NCBI GenBank assembly: GCA_944321495.1 | Contig: CALULP010000005.1 | Span: 1-46,633 of the forward strand | Direction of reading: 5' to 3' | DNA length: 46,633 nt | Origin: an uncultured Bacteroides sp. | Lineage (GTDB): Bacteria > Bacteroidota > Bacteroidia > Bacteroidales > Bacteroidaceae | In this document: in pieces, positions 34,090 to 42,482 of the stretch | Numbering within the stretch: position 1 is the stretch's first letter | Layout: every line of letters starts with the position of its first letter | The notes under the pieces: generated by a model | What the model was told of the DNA's origin: nothing | The model's input: the letters and a program-made list of their open reading frames with translations, nothing else | Database searches by the model: none | Program-made: the position numbers and the translations under genes

Positions 34090-36624
34090 ATGAAAAAGAG
34101 ACTTTTCCCCATTGCAGCGGCTTTTGCCCTGGCTACCCTTGGCGGCCCGGCACAAGCGCAAGAGTTCAAACTGACGCCTTCCGGCTATTTCAAGAACTAC
34201 GGAGTGGACGTCATGGCTTTCGACGACATCTATCCCGAAGGACACCAGGGAGGCGTATGCATCATTATGAACGGCAACCGCGTGGCCACCAACGGCGACA
34301 TCCGCTTCGAGGCCACGCCGGGACAGTGGCAGCCCGTGCCCAAGCAGCTGGACCGCAAACTTGGCGACAACAGCATCACCGCCACGCTGTGCTACCCCGA
34401 CTCGTCGCGCCACCTGACGGGCTTCAACCCGATGATTTACCCGGACTTCCAATTCAACTATACCGTGAAAGTAGAAGGGAAAGGCAACCATGTAGAGGTG
34501 ACCGTAGATCTGGACCGTCCCGTGCCGCAGGAGTTCCTGGGCAAAGTGGGCTTCAACCTGGAGTTCTTCCCCGGAGCACTGTTCGGCAAGCCGTGGATTA
34601 TGGACAACCAGAGCGGCATCTTCCCGCAACAGCCCAACTCGCCGCTGGCCACTACCAGCCCCAACTACCTGCACACGGGCAACTACCACCCGGAAGGCCA
34701 GCCGCTGGCGGACATGGACAACCTGATAGGCAAAGGCTACAGCCCCATCGTGGCGGACGACATCATCAGCGAGCCGTATGCCGTGGGCCGGAAGTTCACC
34801 TCGCGCCCCGATGACCCCTACAACAAGGTCACCATCGAATCGCTGACCGGCGACCTGAAACTGTATGACGGCCGCATGAACCACAACAACGGCTGGTTTG
34901 TGCTGCGCAGCGAGATTGCGCCGGGCGTCACCAAGGGCGCCGTGAAGTGGATTATCACCCCCACCGTAATGCCCGACTGGATGTACCGGCCCGTCATCCA
35001 GACCTCACAAATCGGTTACCACCCCAACCAACCCAAAGAGGCCATCATTGAAATGGATACCCGCGACAACCGCCAGGCCACGGCAAAGGTGGTACGCATC
35101 GGCTCGGACAAGGAACAGGTGGTGAAGACCGTGACTCCTGCCAACTGGGGGAAATTCCTGCGCTACAACTACCTGAAAGTGGACTTCAGCGACGTAAAGG
35201 AACCGGGACTGTACCAGATAAAATACGGCGACTCCTCCTCACCCATTTTCTGCATAGACGAGAACGTGTACGACCGGGGCGTCTGGCAACCCGTGCTGGA
35301 GTACTTCCTGCCTGTACAGATGTGCCACATGCGGGTGAACGAGAAATACCGCGTATGGCACGGCGCCTGCCACATGGACGATGCACGCATGGCACCTGCC
35401 CATAACCACATCGACGGCTATGACCAGAAACCGGGACTGTCGAAGTACAACGAAGGCGACATGGTGCCGGGCGTGAACATCGGCGGATGGCATGACGCGG
35501 GCGACTTTGACTTGCGCGTAGAATCGCAGGCGGGCGAAGCCTACATACTTTCGCTGGCTTACGAGGCCTTCAAACCGGATATTGACGCCACCTCCATCGA
35601 CCAAGTGAACCGGGTGACGGAAATACACCAGGCCGACGGCAAGAACGACCTGCTGCAACAGGTGGAAAACGGCGCACTGAGCGTGGTGAACTCTTACCTG
35701 GCCCTGGGACGGCTGTATCGCGGCATCATCTGCGGCGGGCTGCGCCAATACGTGCTGCTGGGCGATGCCGCCGCCATGACCGACGGCCAACCGGGCAATG
35801 AGGACGACCGCTGGATTTTCACCGAAGACAACCCGCGGCGTGAACTCTCGACCGCTGCCAACCTGGCCGCCACTTCGCGCGTGCTGAAGGGCTTCAACGA
35901 CACGCTGAGCGTGCATTGCCTGAACATTGCCCGCGAGATATTCCAGCGCACCGGAAACGGCAACCCGCGCATGGCATCGGCCAAGATACAGGCTGCCGTT
36001 GAGCTTTACCTGGCTACCGGCGAGGACTTGTACAAAGATTTCCTACTGGACCACCAAGACCTCATTGTCAAGCAAATCGGACAAACGGGCTGGTACACCG
36101 CCCGCGTGGAGCAACGCTTCGCCCAAATGAAGGACAAGAAGGCGCAGGCTTTCTCCAAGGCGTTCCGCAAAGCCTTGGCAGGCTATAAGCAGCAACTGGA
36201 CAAGGAGGTGGTTTCCACACCCTACGGCGTTCCCTACCGTCCCCACATCTGGGGTGCCGGCTGGGACATCCAGAGCTTCGGTTTCCGCCACTACTTCCTG
36301 GCATCGGCCTATCCCGACATTTTCAACAAAGAGCCTATCTTCAATGCACTTAACTTTGTATTGGGATGCCACCCGGGCAGCAACCAGGAGTCTTTTGCCT
36401 CGGGCGTGGGAGCGACTTCTGCCACCATCGGCTACGGGTTGAACCGTGCAGACTGGTCGTACATTCCCGGCGGCGTGATTTCGGGCACGGCACTGATACG
36501 CCCCGACTTCCCGGAACTGCTCCATTTCCCCTTCCTGTGGCAACAGAAAGAATACGTTTTGGGAGGCGGTTCTTCACATTACATGTTTTTAGTGCTGGCC
36601 GTACAGCAGATGGTAAAAGAATAA
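34090..36624 (+). CDS. GH9 family endo- or exo-glucanase
   Basis: An 844-residue exported enzyme. Signal peptide MKKRLFPIAAAFALATLGGPAQA with a type I cleavage site and no lipobox, so it should be periplasmic or secreted. An N-terminal extension of about 290 residues of unknown fold precedes the Ig-like domain typical of GH9 (QTSQIGYHPNQPKEAIIEMD, from about 310). The catalytic (alpha/alpha)6 barrel follows. GGWHDAGDFDLRVES gives D469 and D472 as the base pair, and the C-terminal WQQKEYVLGGG gives E821 as the acid. HPGSNQESFASGVGA is also family-like. GH9 enzymes cleave beta-1,4-glucans or short beta-glucosides. It heads the + strand GH9-GH3-unknown cluster. The long N-terminal region is unusual and worth a structural look. 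Confidence 0.9.
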   Translation: MKKRLFPIAAAFALATLGGPAQAQEFKLTPSGYFKNYGVDVMAFDDIYPEGHQGGVCIIMNGNRVATNGDIRFEATPGQWQPVPKQLDRKLGDNSITATLCYPDSSRHLTGFNPMIYPDFQFNYTVKVEGKGNHVEVTVDLDRPVPQEFLGKVGFNLEFFPGALFGKPWIMDNQSGIFPQQPNSPLATTSPNYLHTGNYHPEGQPLADMDNLIGKGYSPIVADDIISEPYAVGRKFTSRPDDPYNKVTIESLTGDLKLYDGRMNHNNGWFVLRSEIAPGVTKGAVKWIITPTVMPDWMYRPVIQTSQIGYHPNQPKEAIIEMDTRDNRQATAKVVRIGSDKEQVVKTVTPANWGKFLRYNYLKVDFSDVKEPGLYQIKYGDSSSPIFCIDENVYDRGVWQPVLEYFLPVQMCHMRVNEKYRVWHGACHMDDARMAPAHNHIDGYDQKPGLSKYNEGDMVPGVNIGGWHDAGDFDLRVESQAGEAYILSLAYEAFKPDIDATSIDQVNRVTEIHQADGKNDLLQQVENGALSVVNSYLALGRLYRGIICGGLRQYVLLGDAAAMTDGQPGNEDDRWIFTEDNPRRELSTAANLAATSRVLKGFNDTLSVHCLNIAREIFQRTGNGNPRMASAKIQAAVELYLATGEDLYKDFLLDHQDLIVKQIGQTGWYTARVEQRFAQMKDKKAQAFSKAFRKALAGYKQQLDKEVVSTPYGVPYRPHIWGAGWDIQSFGFRHYFLASAYPDIFNKEPIFNALNFVLGCHPGSNQESFASGVGATSATIGYGLNRADWSYIPGGVISGTALIRPDFPELLHFPFLWQQKEYVLGGGSSHYMFLVLAVQQMVKE

Positions 36625-36689
36625 TGACTATATTCGCAACGTGAAAACTGCAATATGTTATTATTTCCACAACCTAAAAACATTTTTTT

Positions 36690-38933
36690 ATGAAACACTC
36701 AACTATCGTATGCACGTTGCTGGCAGGTATGGGACTGGCTTTCTCGTCCTGCCAACAACAGGCATCTTCGGAAAAGCCCAACCCGCTGTTGGCGCATGAA
36801 GATGAAATCACTGAGATTATTTCGGGCATGAGCCTGGAAGAAAAAGTAAACATGCTGCACGGGAAAAAGATGTTCTCGTCGGCAGGCATCGAACGGCTGA
36901 ACATTGCCGACATCGAGTATGCCGACGGCCCGTTCGGCATCCGCGAGGAGATGGAGCCGGATTCCTGGATGCCCCTGGGCTGGTCAACGGACTCGGCTAC
37001 TTTCTTCCCTACCGGTTCGGCGCTTGCCGCTACCTGGAGCGAAGACATGGCTTACCAATACGGTAAGGGGATGGCTGCCGAGGCTTACCTGCGCGGCAAG
37101 GACATGATTCTGGGACCTGCCATCAACATCCAACGCCTCCCGACCGGAGGACGTACCTACGAGTACCTCAGCGAAGACCCGGTGCTGAGCAGCGCGCTGG
37201 CCGTAGGCTACACCCTGGGCGCACAGGACAACGGCCGTGCCGTGTGCCTGAAGCACTATGCCGTGAACAGCCAGGAGAACATGCGCGGCTTCGTCAATGC
37301 CGTTGTGTCCGAACGCGCCTTGCGTGAAATCTACCTGCCGCCTTTTGAGGCAGCCGTGAAAGAGGCCAATGCCTATGGCGTGATGGCTGCCTACAACAAG
37401 GTAGGCGGTGACTGGTGCTCGGAAAACGACCGCCTGCTGAACAAAATCCTGCGTGACGAATGGGGATTCCGGGGCATCGTCATCTCCGACTGGGGCGGAA
37501 CGCACTCTACTGTAAAGGCCGCTTTCGGCGGACTGGACGTGGAAATGCCCAACGACCGTTATTTCGGACAGGCTTTGCTTGACTCGGTAAAAGCCGGCGC
37601 CGTGCCCGAAGAGGTGATTGACCAGAAGGTGCGCAACCTGCTCCGCGTGCGTTTTGCCATCGACCCTATACCTGCCGACGTGGCCAACAAGCAGATGACC
37701 TCGCAGCCTGCCCAACAGCAGATTGCATACGAAGTGGCATCGCGCAGCATCGTATTGCTGAAGAACGAAGGCGTGCTGCCCATCAACGCAAAGGATGTGA
37801 AGACCATTGCCGTAATCGGTGACAATGCCACACGCCGCATGTCGCAAGGCGGTGTGGGAGCCGGAGTAAAAGCGCTCTACGAAATCACCCCGCTACAAGG
37901 CTTGCAAAAGGCGCTGGAAGGTACCGGCATCACGCTGAAGCATGCCCAAGGCTACACAGTGCCCAGCAGAATGCGCCGCAATGCCAAGAATGCGGCAGCC
38001 CAAGCCAAAGAGGCGGAAGCTACCAACAAGAAGCTGGCGAAGGAAGCCGTGGCACTGGCCAAAGAAGCCGACCTCGTCATCTTTGTGGGTGGTGACAACC
38101 GCGAAGTGGAAACCGAAGGTTCCGACCGCAAAGACATCAACCTGCCCGCAGGACAGGATGAGCTGATCAAAGCCATCGCACAAGCCAACCCGAACCTGGT
38201 GACCATCATGGTAGTAGGCGCCCCGGTAGACTTGCGCACGGTGAACGACTGCACCAAGGGCCTGCTTATCTCCTGGTTCAACGGTTCGGAAGGCGGACAC
38301 GCACTGGCCGACGTGCTGACCGGAAAGATTTCCCCGTCGGGCAAACTGCCGTTCACATTCCCCGCCAAGCTGGATGACTCTCCGGCATACAGCCTGGGCG
38401 TTTATCCGCAGGAAGAGCCGGCACAATCGGGCGATGTATTCGTAAACCTGGTGAACAGGGACAAGTTCCAGGCAGAGATGAAGGCCGATGCCGACTATGC
38501 GGAAGGTATCTTCGTAGGTTACCGCTGGTACACCACCAAGCAGGTGAAGCCGCTCTACCCCTTCGGCTACGGTCTGTCGTACACGCAGTTCCAATATAGC
38601 GACCTGCAAGCCAAAGCCGGCAAGGACGCCATCGAAGTAAGCTTCACGCTGAGCAATACAGGCGCCATGGATGCCGAAGAAGTGGCACAGGTTTACATCG
38701 CACGCCCGCAATCGGCTATCGAACGCCCGGCCATCGAGCTGAAAGGCTTCAAGCGTATCGCCTTGAAGAAAGGAGAGAGCCAAACCGTCACCCTGTCCAT
38801 CCCCATGGAAAAATTACGCCATTGGGACGAGGCACAAGGCGGATGGGCGCTGGAAGCAGGACCGGCGGTGGTCTATGCAGGCAATTCGTCCGACAACCTC
38901 CCCCTGAAACAGGAAATCACGCTGGCACGCTAA
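36690..38933 (+). CDS. GH3 family beta-glucosidase lipoprotein
   Basis: A 747-residue GH3 enzyme. Lipobox AFSSC, Cys21. Domain order: TIM barrel with FGIREEMEPDSWMPLGW, GPAINIQRLPTGGRTYEYLSEDP, CLKHYAVNSQENMR and nucleophile D267 in GIVISDWGGTHSTV. An alpha/beta sandwich follows (ASRSIVLLKNEGVLPI, VIFVGGDNREVETEGSDR, LISWFNGSEGGHALADVLTG), then a C-terminal fibronectin-III-like domain (YGLSYTQFQYSDL, LKGFKRIALKKGES). It would remove terminal beta-glucose from oligosaccharides released by GH5/GH9. It lies 65 nt after GH9. An alanine/lysine-rich helical insertion (about residues 425-455) sits in the second domain. Confidence 0.95.
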   Translation: MKHSTIVCTLLAGMGLAFSSCQQQASSEKPNPLLAHEDEITEIISGMSLEEKVNMLHGKKMFSSAGIERLNIADIEYADGPFGIREEMEPDSWMPLGWSTDSATFFPTGSALAATWSEDMAYQYGKGMAAEAYLRGKDMILGPAINIQRLPTGGRTYEYLSEDPVLSSALAVGYTLGAQDNGRAVCLKHYAVNSQENMRGFVNAVVSERALREIYLPPFEAAVKEANAYGVMAAYNKVGGDWCSENDRLLNKILRDEWGFRGIVISDWGGTHSTVKAAFGGLDVEMPNDRYFGQALLDSVKAGAVPEEVIDQKVRNLLRVRFAIDPIPADVANKQMTSQPAQQQIAYEVASRSIVLLKNEGVLPINAKDVKTIAVIGDNATRRMSQGGVGAGVKALYEITPLQGLQKALEGTGITLKHAQGYTVPSRMRRNAKNAAAQAKEAEATNKKLAKEAVALAKEADLVIFVGGDNREVETEGSDRKDINLPAGQDELIKAIAQANPNLVTIMVVGAPVDLRTVNDCTKGLLISWFNGSEGGHALADVLTGKISPSGKLPFTFPAKLDDSPAYSLGVYPQEEPAQSGDVFVNLVNRDKFQAEMKADADYAEGIFVGYRWYTTKQVKPLYPFGYGLSYTQFQYSDLQAKAGKDAIEVSFTLSNTGAMDAEEVAQVYIARPQSAIERPAIELKGFKRIALKKGESQTVTLSIPMEKLRHWDEAQGGWALEAGPAVVYAGNSSDNLPLKQEITLAR

Positions 38934-38955
38934 GAGCCTGACCGGCCTTTTTACA

Positions 38956-38988
38956 ATAGCGGGTGTATCATTTTGATACACCCGCTAT
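38956..38988 (+). terminator. Perfect 15-bp hairpin after GH3
   Basis: ATAGCGGGTGTATCA (38956-38970) pairs fully with its complement at 38974-38988 around a TTT loop, 23 nt past the GH3 stop. No T-tract follows. It may be a 3'-end stabiliser or partial terminator before the next gene. Confidence 0.6.
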
Positions 38989-39097
38989 CCTCCGGACACC
39001 GTATCACTGCGGCAGTAGCGATACGATACCGACAAGCAGTTTTCAAACCAGCGTAGAACGGGTCAACCGACCGTTTTCTACCCAAAAACATACAAAT

Positions 39098-40987
39098 ATG
39101 ATGAAGGAAATAATAACCAAAACCCTGATTGGCTTATGCCTTTTCTGCCTGGCTGCGACCTGTCCTTTGCAAGCCGGCAAATACAAGAGTTTCAAAGTAT
39201 CGGTCTACGCACGCGCGTATGAAGTGGACAAAATGAAAGACCTTCACTGGCTGGACTCCACATGGACCGTCATCTCCCGGCAGGTGGATGTGGACAAAAT
39301 CTACCTGGAAACCCACCGCGACTTGCTTATTGTGGATGATGCCACATTGGAACAAGCCAAAAAATACTTCCACGACCGGGGCATCGAGACAGCGGGAGGC
39401 ATTACTTACACCATTGACGAATCGAACAGCTTTGAAACTTTCTGCTACTCCAACCCGCAACACCGCAAAAAGGTACAGGAGATAGCCGAACACACAGCCA
39501 AACACTTCGATGAATTCCTGCTGGATGATTTCTTTTTCACCAGCTGCAAGTCGGAAGATGAAATCCACGCCAAAGGCGACCTGAGCTGGACGGAGTACCG
39601 CCTGAAACTGATGACCGAGGCAGGACGCGACCTGGTACTGAAACCGGCAAAGAAAGTAAACCCGGATGTAAAGGTCATCATCAAATACCCCAACTGGTAT
39701 GACCACTTCCAAGGACTGGGCTTTAACCTGGAAGAAGGCCCGCAACTCTTCGACGGTATCTGGACCGGCACCGAGACGCGCGACCCCGCAGGGGCACAAC
39801 ACCTACAGAATTACCTGAGCTACAACATTATCCGATATTTTGAAAACCTGCGCCCCGGTTACAACGGAGGCGGATGGGTGGATGCCGGCGGACTGAACAT
39901 GAGCATGGACCGCTACGCCGAACAACTGCACCTGACCATGCTTGCCAAGGCACCCGAAATCATGCTGTTTGCCTACCACCAACTTATCGGCGTACCCCTG
40001 TCGCCCTCACAACGCGCCCCGTGGCAAGGACAAGGCACCAGCTTCAACTTCGACGAAATGATGGCACCCATCACCCTGCCCGACGGGAAACAAGTGCAAC
40101 CCACTACCATGGCTCGCATTGCAGGCGTTACACTGAAGCAAACCGACCGCCTTATAGGGCTGTTGGGCAACCCTGTCGGCATCCAATCGTACAAACCTTT
40201 CCACTCCTCCGGCGATGACTTCCTGCAAAACTACCTGGGCATGATTGGCCTGCCGATGGACATGCGCCCGACCTTCCCCGATGACCAGAAAATGGTGTTG
40301 CTCACCGCCCAGGCTGCAAGTGACCCCAACATTATAGACAAAATCAAAAAGCAGTTGTTGAGCGGACGTGAAGTGTTCATTACCAGCGGACTGCTGAAGG
40401 CCATCCCCGACAAGATAGCCGAGATAGCCGAACTGCGCTGCACCGACCTCAAGGCACTGGTCAATGACTTTGGCCGACACGGCCAATCGGCACGCGACCT
40501 GCTGATTCCCCAAGTGCTATACTACACCAACGACTCGTGGGAAGTAGTGAGCGCCGGACGTCCGCTCACGGGCGGCGTATCGGGCTACCCCATCGTGCTG
40601 CGCGCCCCCTATGCCTCGAGCAACCTGTACGTACTGACCGTGCCCGACGATATGGGCAACCTGTACGACTATCCCGCAGGCGCCCTGAACGAGATACGCC
40701 GCAACATGAGCAAAGACCTGGATGCCTACATCGAAGGCCCGGCAAAAGTCGCCTTGTTCCTCTACGACAACCGGACGCTGGTCGTAGAGAATTTCAACGA
40801 CGAGCCTGTGAATATCAACATCGTGATGGACGAGAAAACCGGCAAACTGACCTCACTCGAGAACAACGGGGAAGTGCTTCAGCCTCAACCTACCAAGCCC
40901 AACCCGTTCTTGCGCAACAAACAGCCGTCAAAGCATTCGTTCCGGGTTACGCTGATGCCACATTCCTATAAAGCCTATAAATATTAG
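39098..40987 (+). CDS. Secreted protein of unrecognised family, TIM-barrel-like
   Basis: A 629-residue exported protein that I cannot place in a named family. The signal peptide covers MMKEIITKTLIGLCLFCLAATCPLQA; a Cys is present but not a good lipobox. The N-terminal 300 residues read like a (beta/alpha)8 glycosidase: FKVSVYARAY, ETAGGITYTID, DEFLLDDFFF with D143/D144, VKVIIKYPNWYD, FDGIWTGTETRD with E226 and D229, GGGWVDAGG, and APEIMLFAYHQL. A second alpha/beta region (about 355-500) resembles a beta-galactosidase trimerisation or glutamine-amidotransferase-like fold. A C-terminal beta domain follows (VVENFNDEPVNINIVMD). It is the last gene after GH9 and GH3, so a glycoside hydrolase acting on the same polymer is the best guess. 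ATG 39098 and 39101 are both possible. Confidence 0.7.
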   Translation: MMKEIITKTLIGLCLFCLAATCPLQAGKYKSFKVSVYARAYEVDKMKDLHWLDSTWTVISRQVDVDKIYLETHRDLLIVDDATLEQAKKYFHDRGIETAGGITYTIDESNSFETFCYSNPQHRKKVQEIAEHTAKHFDEFLLDDFFFTSCKSEDEIHAKGDLSWTEYRLKLMTEAGRDLVLKPAKKVNPDVKVIIKYPNWYDHFQGLGFNLEEGPQLFDGIWTGTETRDPAGAQHLQNYLSYNIIRYFENLRPGYNGGGWVDAGGLNMSMDRYAEQLHLTMLAKAPEIMLFAYHQLIGVPLSPSQRAPWQGQGTSFNFDEMMAPITLPDGKQVQPTTMARIAGVTLKQTDRLIGLLGNPVGIQSYKPFHSSGDDFLQNYLGMIGLPMDMRPTFPDDQKMVLLTAQAASDPNIIDKIKKQLLSGREVFITSGLLKAIPDKIAEIAELRCTDLKALVNDFGRHGQSARDLLIPQVLYYTNDSWEVVSAGRPLTGGVSGYPIVLRAPYASSNLYVLTVPDDMGNLYDYPAGALNEIRRNMSKDLDAYIEGPAKVALFLYDNRTLVVENFNDEPVNINIVMDEKTGKLTSLENNGEVLQPQPTKPNPFLRNKQPSKHSFRVTLMPHSYKAYKY

Positions 40988-41051
40988 GCTTTACATAAAC
41001 GCATCCAGCAATATGCGGGAATAATGGAATGAAATAAAGCCGCATTCAGCC

Positions 41052-41095
41052 AAAGGGGTGGAAAAATGCAACAGATGTGCATTTTCCACCCCTTT
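41052..41095 (+). terminator. Terminator of the GH9-GH3 cluster
   Basis: AAAGGGGTGGAAAAATGCA (41052-41070) pairs with TGCATTTTCCACCCCTTT (41078-41095), with one bulged A and a 7-nt loop. It ends in TTTCTC. It lies 65 nt past the unknown secreted protein. Confidence 0.65.
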
Positions 41096-41160
41096 CTCAT
41101 TGGGCCGGAGCGAAGTATGGAACAACTTCGTACAAAAAACGTAAATTTCCTCTTCATTTA

Positions 41161-41191
41161 TTTGCTATTTCAAAAGAAAGCCCTATCTTTG
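41161..41191 (+). promoter_or_regulatory. Promoter of the Fur-family regulator
   Basis: TTTG (41161-41164), a 19-nt spacer and TATCTTTG (41184-41191) match the Bacteroides consensus perfectly. The start site is about 41198, directly before the palindrome at 41207-41219. Confidence 0.8.
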
Positions 41192-41206
41192 CAAAAGAAT
41201 TAAATA

Positions 41207-41219
41207 TGTAATGATTACA
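41207..41219. promoter_or_regulatory. PerR-box-like palindrome
   Basis: TGTAATGATTACA is a perfect 6-1-6 palindrome. Its TAATnATTA core matches the Bacillus PerR box (TTATAATnATTATAA). It lies just past the predicted start site and 15 nt before the regulator ATG, where binding would block transcription, pointing to autoregulation of the regulator-rubrerythrin operon. Confidence 0.65.
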
Positions 41220-41233
41220 ATTTTAATTCCAAT

Positions 41234-41653
41234 ATGGATACAAAGGTAATAAAGACATTGGTTGAACACAACATCCGCCCTTCGGTGCAGCGCATCTCCA
41301 TCATGGACTACCTGATGGGGCATCACACCCACCCCACGGTAGATGAAATCTATACGGCACTGGCGCCCTCCATACCGACACTGTCGAGAACAACGGTGTA
41401 CAATACCTTGAAGCTATTGACGGAGCACGGAGCCGTACTGACACTGACCATTGACGAGAAGAATACATGCTATGACGCCCAGACAGAACCGCACGCCCAC
41501 TTCTTGTGCAAACGATGCGGCAAGGTATATGACGTAATGTATGACAACGAGACAATGGAGGAACATGCTCCGGATATAGGAGGCCATGATGTGCAGGAAG
41601 TCCATTATTACTATAAAGGGATTTGTAAACAATGCAAAGAAAGCGATAAATAA
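41234..41653 (+). CDS. Fur-family peroxide/iron-responsive repressor (PerR-like)
   Basis: A 139-residue Fur superfamily regulator. The N-terminal winged helix reads IRPSVQRISIMDYLMGHHTHPTVDEIYTAL and TLSRTTVYNTLKLLTEHG. The metal-binding half has the HAHFLCKRCGKVYD motif, with HxH and CxxC, and a second CKQC pair near the C-terminus forming the structural zinc site. Its cotranscription with rubrerythrin and the PerR-box-like site upstream favour PerR over Fur. Sequence alone cannot prove metal choice. It lies 33 nt before the rubrerythrin gene. Confidence 0.88.
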   Translation: MDTKVIKTLVEHNIRPSVQRISIMDYLMGHHTHPTVDEIYTALAPSIPTLSRTTVYNTLKLLTEHGAVLTLTIDEKNTCYDAQTEPHAHFLCKRCGKVYDVMYDNETMEEHAPDIGGHDVQEVHYYYKGICKQCKESDK

Positions 41654-41686
41654 CACGATTAACTAACTCATTAAAACAGAAACGAC

Positions 41687-42241
41687 ATGAAAAAATTCAG
41701 ATGTACTGTCTGCGGTTACGTATATGAAGGAGACGCAGCTCCTGAAAAGTGCCCCTTGTGCAAAGCTCCGGCAAGCAAGTTTGTAGAAGTAGTGGAAGAA
41801 GAAGGCGGCGCCTTGACTTTTGCTGACGAACACGTTATCGGCGTAGCCAAAGGTTGCGACGACGAAATGATTAAGGACTTGAACAACCACTTCATGGGCG
41901 AATGCACCGAAGTAGGCATGTATCTCGCCATGAGCCGCCAGGCTGACCGTGAAGGTTATCCGGAAGTAGCTGAAGCCTTCAAACGCTACGCTTGGGAAGA
42001 AGCAGAACACGCAGCCAAGTTTGCCGAACTGCTGGGTGACTGCGTATGGGACACCAAGACCAACCTGGAAAAACGTATGAACGCTGAAAGCGGCGCATGC
42101 GAAGACAAGAAGCGTATCGCTACCCGCGCCAAGGCTTTGAATCTGGATGCCATCCACGACACGGTTCACGAAATGGCCAAGGACGAAGCACGCCACGGCA
42201 AAGGTTTTGAAGGCCTGTACAACCGCTACTTCAAGAAGTAA
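41687..42241 (+). CDS. rbr: Rubrerythrin with N-terminal rubredoxin domain
   Basis: A 184-residue peroxidase of anaerobes that reduces H2O2 to water with electrons from NADH via a reductase. The rubredoxin FeS4 site is N-terminal: CTVCGY at C6/C9, then CPLCKAP. The ferritin-like diiron domain follows, with ligands visible in [39 protein letters not shown] and [17 protein letters not shown]. Rubredoxin-first order is the reverse-rubrerythrin layout. It is expressed with the Fur-family repressor and ends at the strong terminator at 42313-42351. Codon use is highly regular, which suits an abundant protein. Confidence 0.95.
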   Translation: MKKFRCTVCGYVYEGDAAPEKCPLCKAPASKFVEVVEEEGGALTFADEHVIGVAKGCDDEMIKDLNNHFMGECTEVGMYLAMSRQADREGYPEVAEAFKRYAWEEAEHAAKFAELLGDCVWDTKTNLEKRMNAESGACEDKKRIATRAKALNLDAIHDTVHEMAKDEARHGKGFEGLYNRYFKK

Positions 42242-42312
42242 GCACAAAGAATTCCCTTACCTTTTCTTTGGGACAAAGGGATTCTGCACAAGCATTCTCT
42301 AATGCATATCTT

Positions 42313-42351
42313 AGACACTCCTGTAAAACGACTTACAGGAGTGTCTTTTTT
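42313..42351 (+). terminator. Rho-independent terminator of the regulator-rubrerythrin operon
   Basis: AGACACTCCTGTAA (42313-42326) and TTACAGGAGTGTCT (42333-42346) form a perfect 14-bp stem with a 6-nt loop, followed by a T-run (42347-42351). Confidence 0.92.
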
Positions 42352-42482
42352 CATTTCCCCCGTTATCCGCAAACAAAGCCCACCCATTCTTGCCTGTTTA
42401 CGGTTTATTTCATAACTTGCAAACGTTTAGACATAACAAGCCTACCTTTTTCAACTGACTGATACACTAAAACCATAAACAC

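Noticed and set aside
38963..39097. 45-residue N-terminal extension of the unknown secreted protein
   Set aside because: It starts inside the hairpin at 38956-38988 and would bury the signal peptide, which begins at 39098.
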